Assembly (NCBI GenBank): GCA_963682025.1
Contig: OY821519.1
Coordinates: 74,704,314-74,768,313 of the forward strand
DNA from: Cordilura impudica
Lineage: Eukaryota; Arthropoda; Insecta; Diptera; Scathophagidae
Direction: 5' to 3'
DNA length: 64,000 nt
Position 1 is the first letter of the stretch; each line of letters starts with the position of its first letter. This document shows positions 11,095 to 20,648 of this stretch, one piece after another. The position numbers and the translations under genes are program-made. Below the pieces are notes generated by a model. That model did not search any database. It was not told the DNA's origin and saw only the letters and a program-made list of their open reading frames with translations.

Positions 11095-11660
11095 CCCCAA
11101 TTTCATCGAAAGCTGCCAACATGTTTGCAACAGATTGCCTGCAGCTTTCTTTGCGTTCTTTACCCAAAAGTCCTTTAATGACTGCTTTCAATGCCAGCCA
11201 TGCATTTAATTCTCGGTCTGTCAGAACTTGGTCAAAATCTTGACGACTGATTAGTTTCAGTGTGCTGGGACCACTAACAACCCCTTCCTGAATTTTGGCA
11301 TTACTCAGTCTTGGGAAAATGTCTTTTAAGCGGTTGAATACTGCTCGTCTTTTTGCGATACATTTCAAAAAAATTTTAGCAATGCCAAGTTTAATGTGGA
11401 GCAACGGCAACAAAATTTTCATTTCAGGAACAAGACTTCCATGTAGCCTATTGTCTTTAGGCCATTTCCGTCTAATGCGGCTATTCCAGTTATGCTGCTT
11501 GTACTGGTTTCTTCCTTTAATACCTTCTCCGTATCGTGAATGCCAATCGCACAAAAAACACGGATATCTTGGACGGCCAGATGCTGTTAAGCCTGTAATC
11601 AATGATTTTATATTTGACTACTTCCAGAATGTGTTTCAAATTATCGAAATTTTCACTAGT
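11095..11660 (-). pseudogene. E2a transposase, central part
   Basis: Open over 173 codons (11602 down to the LINE junction). It contains GLTASGRPRYPCFLCDWHSR (CxxC plus H), LLPLLHIKLGIAKIFLK, FPRLSNAKIQEGVVSGP, and RELNAWLALKAVIKGLLG. The blocks align in order with E1 (GYTKNMCFMCLWD, LHINLGIVKNFIK, GPDIRRLM, ELEAWNSVKGVIDN) but there is no intron here. The frame is cut by the LINE after EIGV. This is the only copy in the window with the E2 central region; E2b has deleted it. Confidence 0.75.
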
Positions 11661-11668
11661 TCAGTGTT

Positions 11669-12065
11669 CAAATATGAACATGAATTTGTTAAATATATTT
11701 AAGTTGAATCTTAGACTATTTGTATTTCCCTTATCATCAAAAATGCATTCGAGGAAAAAGGGACAGTTATGATAATTTAATGACCTTGTATGTTTGGTAC
11801 GCACATGTGTGAATTACGGATGTACTGATAAGTCATGCTACATGTAGATCAGCAATAAATAAAAAAGGTTGTATGGTTGTATCGCTTATCATAAACTGGT
11901 TTAATAAGAATTCATCCCTTATAGGGATAGTAAAGATAGTGAAATAGTCTAGACTAGTTTTAAGGATTTCATGTTTAGTACTTAAGGTTTAATCTTGTAA
12001 ATAAAGACCAGTATCTTACAAATATTCAAACGGTTCACGTGTGTTTTTTAATTACGCGTAAACAG
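11669..12065. mobile_element. 397-bp insertion in E2a, possibly a solo LTR
   Basis: The E2b copy lacks this stretch, so its limits are visible: TCAGTGTT occurs at 11661-11668 and again at 12066-12073. No ORF and no inverted ends. It carries AATAAA near 12000. Read with a 4-bp duplication (TCAG) the element would begin TGTT, as LTRs do, but its right end is not a clean CA. An 8-bp duplication would instead fit a non-autonomous hAT. Identity is undecided. Confidence 0.6.
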
Positions 12066-12073
12066 TCAGTGTT

Positions 12074-12350
12074 ATACGCAATCGGAACAGAAGGCATTCT
12101 ATTTGTGTTGTGCAAAAGCACAACTTTTAAGCTGATTAGTGAACTATCGATGAATAAACGCCAATCATCTTTTTTATAGGTAAACCCTATCGTCTCCATT
12201 AACTTTTCAATATCGTTGCAATAAGCGAAATTTTTTGCGTCATTTACATTGAAGAACTTTTCTTACTCCTTTTGGCGTTTTCGATATGCTGTTACTTTGG
12301 TACCTTTCGCCAGCAAACTACTTCTTGGAACTTCCTTTTTTAATTACTTC
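12074..12350 (-). pseudogene. E2a transposase, N-proximal core fragment
   Basis: The minus-strand reading from about 12330 gives AKGTKVTAYRKRQKE, a stop, EKFFNVNDAKNFAYCNDIEK, then KKDDWRLFIDSSLISLK and VVLLHNTNRMPSVPIA. It matches E2b at 22036-22290 closely but is better preserved around DDWRLFIDSS. The N-terminal cysteine domain expected upstream is deleted: sequence equivalent to E2b 21180-22035 is absent. Confidence 0.7.
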
Positions 12351-12839
12351 TACCTAAATCGCTATTTATTTAATGGTTTTGGGATTTTTAACGCAAATTA
12401 TCGACTAAGACCATTTTCTTTTCAAATAAAATTTATTGAAGAAACTGAGAAGCATATTATAGATCAAACAGAGAGCAAAAAAGACTTAGTTTTGTGGAAA
12501 ATATTTTCAAAAAGCATGAAAAAAAAAATAATTTTTCCAACATTTTGCTTCATAGCCCCACAAAAATTTTCTAAATCATTTTTTTTTTTTTTAATTTTAA
12601 TTGTTGCACAGGTCTCTAGCAATAATTGGCTTTTACAGATTGAAAAAATATAAATTAGTCGACGAGTTATAGCCAACAAAACCATATAAACAATATGCTG
12701 AAAATCGGCGTTTGACTGCAAAGTTCGAAGGTTGATTAAAAAAAAATTCGAAAAAAATTCTTCTAATTTAGCCTCTATTTTCACCCCTCACTCTCAGAAT
12801 CGACCTAACTTTTGCTAACCTGAATTTGTTTCACAGTTT

Positions 12840-13180
12840 TATATAAATAATACATATTTATGCTCTGTAATTAACAAACTTCCATTTTTATATGCGCATT
12901 TCATGAAAGAAATCATATTTATGTATTTAACAAGTTAAAACTTTAATTGCAATTTTACAGTAATCCAGTAAATTTGCATTACATTTTTAACAGGTTAACA
13001 TTATTCATCATTAGTGGCAGCAAGCAATAATGGTAAAACTAACTTAAGGCCTAGTTAGCCACAGGTAACAGTAACGTAATGTTTTTTACGTTACGTTCAG
13101 TAATGTTCTAAATGCTTTTCATGTATATGTATATTATATTATATGTATATTATATAGAGTATTTTGATATATGCAAAACT
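12840..13180. other. Noncoding AT-rich stretch
   Basis: Flanking DNA right of E2a, with a TATATT-rich run at 13120-13170. No feature recognised. Confidence 0.45.
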
Positions 13181-13186
13181 TGCGAT

Positions 13187-13650
13187 GTTACATGGTGTCT
13201 CGACTAGCTGTAATTCATGGCAGTGTACAAGTCAATGCCTAGTGGAGACAGTTAGTGTTCATGTCATGACTTTAAAATCCAACTTTTTGCCATGATAGAA
13301 ATTCTGCCATAAGCCCTGCCATTAATTTTAAAATTCATTCTATTTTGACGTTTAAGTATTTTAAAATGGTGCAACATAAATCAAACAAAAGAAAATTAAT
13401 AATTTCATTAACATGTGTCGCAATTATGAGTGTTTATGGAACTATAAAAGTGAAAACTATAAAAAACGGATTTAAAAAGAAAAGCGTGGGAGGAAATTGG
13501 ACACAAATTTAAGTGTTTACAGTTCAAAGACATTTTGGAAATAAAATGTCTAGACATAATTTACCCACTTCGCGTTTTGACGTTATTATATTTCTCTGCC
13601 TTGAACATGAACATTGCCGTGAATTAGAGCTAGTCGAGACACCGTGTTAT
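13187..13650. mobile_element. MITE-like element with about 58-bp inverted ends
   Basis: The left end GGTGTCTCGACTAGCTGTAA (13195 onward) pairs with the inverted copy TTAGAGCTAGTCGAGACACC ending near 13643. The similarity extends inward through the ATTCATGGCAGTG-type sequence. About 460 bp, no coding capacity. A non-autonomous DNA transposon is the simplest reading. Confidence 0.65.
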
Positions 13651-13676
13651 TAAAATCTCAGAATATTGATATTTAT

Positions 13677-13843
13677 TATATGTGACCTTTTCCGAGAAAA
13701 GGGACATAGTGTGTCAAAAAACTAGTTATGTCATAAACGGTGGATTCTGGTACCTAAAAGGGTGTAGAAACTTTAAATGAGTTTTTTTCTCAAAACTTAA
13801 TTTTCACACACTAGGTCCCTTTTCTCGGAGAAGGTCACATATA
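13677..13843. repeat. Foldback element, about 38-bp arms
   Basis: TATATGTGACCTTTTCCGAG... at the left and ...CTCGGAGAAGGTCACATATA at the right are near-perfect inverted copies of about 38 bp, with a 90-bp loop. TTATA/TATAA borders suggest a small MITE. The 60-codon minus ORF at 13804-13986 starts inside it by chance. Confidence 0.75.
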
Positions 13844-14199
13844 ATTAAACCTAACCCTTTGTACATTTTTTTTTTATCAATTCTGATAGAAAAATTTAAA
13901 AGTTTCCATTGTTTCGGCATCACTAAAAACAATATGACAACAATACAACATTTAGAATAACAACAAGAAAAATATAGAAACATCATATTTTTAATTTTTT
14001 TTTACTTTTTAAGAGACTTCCCTGGACCTGTTCCACCAATTTTAATGATTTTTGAAATAGAAATCCTCCCATGAACTTGGTGAATCATTCTCACTAAAAA
14101 TAATTACCCTAGTTATACTAGCGCGGACGTGATCGCGACAAGAACAACATAGAAAATCATATCTTTTCAAGACTTTTTTTTAGTTCTTCATTCAAATGT

Positions 14200-14490
14200 C
14201 GGGCCCTAATTAACTGATGTGGACGATTTTAAACAGCAGACTTCTCAGAATGTCAGTGAATCATTTTTTATACCAACGAGCACTCTAGCTACCTGATTGA
14301 AGTTGCCATCGTGATTTCAACAGACGGACAGACGGACATACGGACAGACTGACATCGCTATATTAACTCCGCTTGTTATAAGAATCACAAATATATATAC
14401 TTTATGGGGTCCTGAATTTTTTTTCTAATTATTACAAACGGAATGACAAACTTACGTATACCATCTGCACACTATGGTGGAGGGTATAAA
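14200..14490 (+). repeat. Dispersed repeat B, copy 1
   Basis: Holds ACGATTTTAAACAGCAG, the CAGACGGACAGACGGACATA run, CGCTTGTTATAAGAATCA, a TTTATGGGGTCC block and GGAGGGTATAAAAAGGG at its end. The same blocks in reverse order form 35795-36130. Noncoding fly-type dispersed repeat abutting the family U transposon. Confidence 0.65.
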
Positions 14491-14567
14491 AAGGGAGTGC
14501 AAGATGGCAGTTGGTTTGATAGCTTACTCCTTTGTAAGCTCTATCACAGCCACAAAAAATACGCTTT

Positions 14568-17380
14568 ATATATGGGGGGTTTCATGTCAAGTGCACCAAC
14601 TTTTGAAACCGATGTCTTCCGCTCGGGATGAAATTTGCACCAAAGTTAGTCCTATTGGATAGTAGTTTAGACACAATTTTTCAATAAGATCGGTCCAGAT
14701 CTCTCTGAGTTAGAGGGGATCAAAATTTGACATTTTGGCCAAACAGGTGTTTTTTCTCATCCATGTAACTTATTACCCATTGTTCCTAGAAAGTTTTCTC
14801 CCAAATAGTTTAGATAGCTATTTCCTCCATATTTCGGAAAAAAAATACTTAAAAGAAAAAAAAAATTTTGTAGACTTTTTTTTGCTAAATTAAAGCATTT
14901 TTGCCTTTCTTTTCAAAAAGGGCATTTTTTTTTTTTTTCATAAGAAAGCTTAAGATTTTTCCTTTAAGAGCTTTTTGGTCGCTTAGTGGGATGGGAGTGG
15001 GATATCTATCAAAATAAATGTTTTGTAACTCAAGACAACGGTTTTTCAATTTTTCACAAATGCACTATTTTGAATTTTTTCCTATTTGTGTGTAAAACCT
15101 TACAAATAAAACTTATACTGAGAAACTAGACAAATTAACCTTTCCGAAGGTATGTAACATACCTTCATAACATAACAGAAGAGAATGGTTATCTGTAACC
15201 CGAAAGAGTTATTTGCAACATTTCAATCTGAACACTAGCATGTTAGAATTGGCTTCACGAAATTAACCCAAATGAGGCCAAAACATTGCGTTTTGGCAGA
15301 AAGCAGCGGAACTACAAAGTATGCGTTTGCACTTACCATGAAAATGTTAAACTGATGTTGAAGGAAATCAACTTAAAGTATTTAACAGATGATTCGGCAG
15401 AAGATTTACACGATTACCGCGATTGCCTTAAATTGACTAAGTGTCCTAATGCAACAACTTCTTGCCACTTAGGTGAATGTACCAATTGCCCGAAAGCCAC
15501 ATTCATCAAAGAAAATTTAATCAACTCTTTAGATCGAGAATATATAGAGGAGGTCAAATTTGATTCTTGGATTCAGACTGACAGATGCAATTGAAAACAA
15601 TCATTTTAAATGTGGATGATTTTGTGGAAGAAATGTGTACAGGATTGCTAAACTTGAGAAACCATGACTTTTTAGTCAAAGAGCAATGGTCATTCTTCAA
15701 GGATTTGAAGATACATTTGAAGTCTGGTGAATTCGTTATTTCATATGATTTCGCAGAAAACTATAAATATGTTCTTCAGGATGCCATACAAGCACTCCAC
15801 TTCAATAACGACCAAGCAACTATATTCACAGTAGTTATTTACTACATGAAAGATGAAAAACTGGAACACAAAAGTATGGCAATCATATCCGACGATTTAA
15901 AACATGATACCGTTGCAGGTTATGAGTACCAGAAGCTAATACTAAAATATCTAAAATCTAAATTTACAGTAAAGAAGGTATACTACGTTTCGGACGGAGT
16001 TCGTCAACATTTTAAAAACAAAAGTAGCTTCGCAAATCTTATGGCTCTTCTCAAATATTATGGCCCATGAAAAATATTTTGGAATGCCAGCTGAGTGGCA
16101 TTTTCATCCTACATCTCATGGTAAAGGAGCATGTGATGGTATTGCAGCGAAGTATAGCTTCCAGTGCTCTCATCAAGATCGCATCTTAGATGCGACTGCT
16201 TTATTCCATTGGGCAAAGAGTTATTGTAAAGAAACTAATATAGTTTTTAGTAGCAAAGAGGATCATCAGGAAACATTGAAAACACTGAAGAGCATATTCG
16301 ATGCTGCGGCAGCAATCGATGGCACAGCTCAATACTATGCTTTTACACCGCTTGTCGATGGAAGACTCAAGTTGAAAAAGTTTTCTGCCTCTATTCAATG
16401 CGATTTCTTTCCAAAGACAACAAATAAACCAGCAGCGAAATCAACAGCTCAACCTAGTAACGCCAAGAAAGGATTGAGAAAAAAACTCAGTAAAGACTGG
16501 GTATTTAAAAATTTACAAGACTTAAATACTTCATCAGCTACAATAAATTAAGTATAAAAATAGTTATGATATAAATGGATCTAATGCAATTAAGATTAAA
16601 TTTTAATAAATTATTTATCTTTTTATTTTTAATATTATTATTATTATACATTAATTTAATTATTATTAAAAATAAATAAAAAATAATAATTTTTCAACAT
16701 TTTTATAGAAAATAAGCGATTTATTTCCTGAGGTTAACATATTCTGGGTATTACAGTATCGAGGGTATAAAATTTTAGTTAGGTATGTTATATACCTTCG
16801 GAAAGTTTAGTTTGTCTAGTTTCTCAGTATAAGTTTTATTTGTAAGGTTTTAGACACAAATAGGAAAAAATTCAAAATAGTGCATTTGTGAAAAATTGAA
16901 AAACCGTTGTCTTGAGTTACAAAACATTTATTTTGATAGATATCCCACTCCCATCCCACTAAGCGAGCAAAAAGCTCTTAAAGGAAAAATCCTTAGCTTT
17001 CTTATGAATAAAAAAAAATGCCCTTTTTGAAAAAAAAAGGCAAAAATGCTTTAATTTAGCAAAAAAAAAAGCATACAAATTTTTTTTTTTTTTTTTAAGT
17101 ATTTTTTTCCGAAATATTGAAGAAATATCTATCTAAAATCTCTGGGAGAAAATTTTCTAAGAACAATAGGTAATAAGTTACATGGAAGAGAAAAACACCT
17201 GTTTGGCCAAAATGTCAAATTTTGATCCCCTCTAACTCAGAGAGATCTGGACCGATCTTGTTGAAAAATTGTGTATAAACTACTATCCAACAGGGCTAAC
17301 CTTGGTGCAAATTTCATCCCGATCGGAAGATATCGGTTTCATAAGTTGGTGCACTTCACATGAAATCCCCCATATGTATA
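14568..17380 (+). mobile_element. DNA transposon, family U, with about 600-bp terminal inverted repeats
   Basis: The outer ends TATATGGGGGG (14568 on) and CCCCCATATG (to about 17378) begin inverted repeats of about 600 bp: 14568-15165 and 16783-17380. Shared blocks include AGTGCACCAAC, AGATCTCTCTGAGTTAGAGG, GCCAAACAGGTGTTTTTCTC-like sequence and CTGAGAAACTAGACAAA. One transposase-like gene (15256-16551) lies between them on the plus strand. The inner ends carry GGTATGT(A/T)ACATACC-type palindromes. The element is about 2.8 kb. The exact target duplication is unclear because both flanks are TATA-rich. Confidence 0.85.
15256..16551 (+). pseudogene. Transposase-like gene of family U, three frameshifts
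   Basis: The earliest recognisable part, MRPKHCVLAESSGTTK, starts at 15256 in frame 3. A shift near 15318 moves to VCVCTYHENVKLML (open to 15594). A shift near 15587 leads to 15585-16070, and another near 16062 to 16060-16551. Motifs in order: CxC plus H, a CPN-x4-SC-HLGEC-TNCP cysteine cluster, VISYDFAENY, VYYVSDGVRQHFKNK, WHFHPTSHGKGACDG. I recall this order from widespread uncharacterised animal proteins. Spacing suggests an RNase H-fold core with D in DFAENY, D in SDG and D in CDG, which is inference. A lysine-rich tail follows. Inactive as it stands. It has no similarity to the family T gene that I can see. Confidence 0.7.
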
Positions 17381-17499
17381 ATAGAAATTGCAATGTTCCC
17401 AATACTGTTCCTCCAGGAACACCAATTGATGCTCTTAATTTTGGTATTTCATCTCTGCATTTGATTTTATGTGTTCTATTTTTCAGATAACTTCTAAAC

Positions 17500-19740
17500 A
17501 ATTTTATTTTCTATGCTTTTGGTACCATATTTTTAAAGTTTTTCCAATATTATTGACCTGTTAATTATCCCAAAGGAAACAGCCACAACACCGTTTCTAT
17601 AATTTACTTCTGTTTTTCATTTAGTTACCCTAGATTCAAGACAGATTCAGAATTATGATTTTGCCCGAAGCCCTATTATATTTCATTTAAAAAACTTTTT
17701 GTTTTCGAAGTATCTATTTAAGTAATGGATAATTTTTTTGGGAATCTATTTTGTTTTTTATTTATTTATTTATTTATTTTTTTTTCAATTGGAACAATAC
17801 AAGATTCAAAATTATCCAGTAACATTTGAACTCTGAAACAATTATAATATTTGTTGTTCATATAATTCATTATATTTTTCAACAAACTAATGTATGTGAA
17901 TATTTTCATATTTGAAGATATTCTGTGGGTTTTCTTCAACAAGATGCTCATATGTGGCCACTGTCTAAGAATATCAATCCAGATTTTTGGAAGTGTTTCA
18001 TAATTTTCTTCCCAAAATATTTAAGCGTTTGATATATGGGAATTGTCTTAAAACTCTCCAAATTTAATTATAGATAGCCCCAGCTGTTTAAGAATACAAA
18101 TACTTTGCAATTATCTGACAGGCTTATGGAATTCGACAATTAAAACGGGTTATTTCAATAGAGGTTTCAGCATTGTTTTATAGTAATAAAGCCCATGTGT
18201 TAAGCACTTCACAGCTGATGTAAAGAATAAGATAAAACAGTGAAATGGAGGTGGGGAATCGAGTCCAAAGATGGCAAACACATATTTTGCCTGTGAGCAA
18301 GGACACGACATCAATTTCATGAATAATTTCAATATTTATTTTCAAAGAAAATCAATGGCTGTTATTATGTGGATATTGTGATCCACTCTTTCACTTATCC
18401 AGAATTTCGATGGTCAAAACCAATGAATTAAAATTCGAATTGTTTGTCAAATACCATATTTGAAAGGCTTAGCACCTAGATTTGTAAAGGGAATGGAAAA
18501 TTGCCGTGTGTCTGTAGTTGCCTATCGCTGAGAAAAGCTTATCGAGACTAAGGCAGACTTTGTTGAAAAATAAAGAAATAGGTTCTAAGTTTAATGTAAA
18601 ATAATTATTATTTAAGCAAAATTAAAAATATAAAGTAACTGAAAAGTTATTTAAATAGCTAACTAGATATGAACTATTAATGAACAAATATTATTTTTCT
18701 TTATTTAAAAAGCCCTTGAAATTAAAAATAAATACACATATTTTTATATACCAATTTAACACTATTGCTGCCTACACTTGACGTATACCTATTCAGAATA
18801 AGTGAAATCAAATTAGCACTACATTAATAATATACATAGAATATAATTTTAGTCAACTGGAGAGTCAACAAAATATCTACTATTATTTAGAAATTATAAA
18901 AACGGTCTTTCGACCAAGCGTGGTAGGAATAGTGTTAAGAAGATATGCTAATTTCAGATTGTGTCGTGGTGTAAAAGGTTTCTTTGCTTAACAATTTTAT
19001 CTATAAAATATCAAATTTATTTTTATTTTCATCTAAAGGAAAATTAAATTGTCATTTTATTTTGGGATGTCTACCGTTGTGATATCTTGTCCTTGTCAGA
19101 GTGACATTTACAGTCACTTTAGTTAAATAGAGACTCACGTATATTTTTGTTTCCGTTAAGGATAAAAGTAATAAGTTTTTTGAAAAAAAAACCCCCCCTT
19201 TAAAGACAGGCTAATATGGTCATTCTGTTTATTCCGCTTGTTATAATTCCCTGGTGGCTAAAATTGTAACAAAATGACACGATAGATGTCAGGAATAAAA
19301 TGTCTTGTCAACCTGACATGTTTTCGCCTAAACATAACACTGTAATAGTAGATAACAAACGCTCTATCGTAACTTATTTTTTAATAAATATGTACAGCTG
19401 TCACGAAAGCGTTTTAACATAATAAAAATTTGTCATTTTGCCTTTTAAATTTCTTGTTCAAATTTATGTTTTTATTATTTCTAATTTATTTGTAAATTTA
19501 TTAACAACCAGTTACAGAGATCTCTGGAATAATTTAAAACAAAAGTTTTGAAAGATAGAACAAAAGGGAGAAAGACTCAAAGTTTTTGTTTTCAAGAAAG
19601 TGTTTTTACAATTTCATTTTGAATTATAATATTATTTTAAAATGCATTTACCTTCATTGGCTTTACTTTTCTACCTTTGATAATAGTAACTTCTTAAGTT
19701 CTAATCAAACATTAATCAGAATTATTTGTGTTTTGATTAT
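17500..19740. other. Intron-like noncoding stretch
   Basis: About 2.2 kb of AT-rich sequence without long ORFs. There is a TTTA microsatellite at 17758-17780. The open stretches (60-83 codons) show no similarity I recognise. I looked for the next adenylyl cyclase exon (expected to begin ILFADI after the phase-2 junction) and did not find it. Confidence 0.45.
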
Positions 19741-19767
19741 AAAAAGATTAATTTTATTAAATTCAAA

Positions 19768-20090
19768 ATGCCTGGGCAAAGGACGTCAATTAATTATAAG
19801 AAAATTGTGCAGTAATTATCCAAACTATGATCTTTAACAAGACAAATGGCTTACAATAATTTATATCACGGAACAAATGGAGATATACTCGAATATAAAC
19901 CTTCGAGTGGGCGCCCACGTAAGATCTCGGTGAAAGTGGAACAGATTTTTCGAAGTAAGGTAGATGTAAACTCGATGGTTTCTTTCAGTGAACTTGCAGG
20001 TAAACTCAAAAATCAATGTGTTATTGTAGTCTCTCACAAAATATTGACAGGTTTTTATAAAAGAAGCGAGTATTCGCTTAACGTGCAACT
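19768..20090 (+). pseudogene. Tc1-like transposase N-terminal fragment
   Basis: MPGQRTSINYKK at about 19768 is followed by stops. From 19846 the frame is open with EYKPSSGRPRKISVKV and SFSELAGKL, resembling the second helix-turn-helix of the Tc1 paired-type DNA-binding domain (the SGRPRK linker is characteristic). The reading dissolves after about 20080 into ACCGGT-rich sequence. No catalytic domain. Low to moderate confidence. Confidence 0.5.
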
Positions 20091-20097
20091 AGGGCAT

Positions 20098-20205
20098 CCA
20101 ATACCGGTATACCGAAAACTGGTATCCCGGTATACCGGACGATTTTCCAATACCGATACCGAGCAATCAATACCGGTATATACCGATATTTCGGTTATTT
20201 TTCTC
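20098..20205. repeat. Cluster of ATACCGGTAT-type palindromic motifs
   Basis: ATACCGGTATACCG, CGGTATACCGG, CCAATACCGATACCGAG and ATACCGGTATATACCG occur within about 100 bp. Such clusters occur in sub-terminal regions of some hAT transposons. No transposase of that kind is adjacent. Confidence 0.6.
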
Positions 20206-20319
20206 ATCGAACAGAAATATTTGTTTTGTTCCCAGGAGGCTTTGACTTATTTAAAAGTTGGAAGAAAAACTCATCAAGATCAAACGATATGCACCATGAT
20301 TTCTATCTAAAAATTTTTA

Positions 20320-20640
20320 AAGTTTATTTATAATCTAGATGGCGAGGAAAGTTATTCTATTCTAGTTGAAGATTGAAGTTCTTTAATTGCACTTCTTTAT
20401 TATATGGTCGCGTTCATTGTTTTGTTTGTCTAATATTTATATTAACTTACGATAACTTATTTTTAAAAAATGCTTGAAAAATAACAAAATAGTGTGAAGT
20501 AAAAATATACTTGATAAATAGTATTAAAATAAAATTAAAACTATTAAAAATGATTAAAACTTTAAAAGTGAATAAAAATAGTCATTAAAAAGAGAAAAAA
20601 ATCTTTATTTTTATTGTCGCGTTTTTATAGCAGGTGAATA
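20320..20640. other. Noncoding AT-rich stretch
   Basis: A- and T-rich sequence left of E2b; nothing recognised. Confidence 0.45.
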
Positions 20641-20648
20641 TAATATAA

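Larger units (their letters stand above)
8608..12837 (-). mobile_element. DNA transposon E2a (family T) with nested insertions
   Basis: The left end reads CACTGTGGAACAAATTCAGG (from about 8607) and the right end is its inverted copy, ending near 12837. The inverted similarity continues over several hundred bases, through GCTATAACTCGTCGACTAAT at both ends. TTA lies outside each end, suggesting a 3-bp target duplication. The transposase gene is on the minus strand in pieces. A 5'-truncated LINE (9712-11094) and a 397-bp insertion (11669-12065) interrupt it; without them the element is about 2.45 kb. Compared with E2b, this copy lacks the N-terminal coding part but keeps the central and C-terminal parts. 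Confidence 0.85.

Noticed and set aside
18150..18332. 60-codon minus ORF considered as a cyclase exon
   Set aside because: No match to the expected ILFADI segment and no fitting splice phase.
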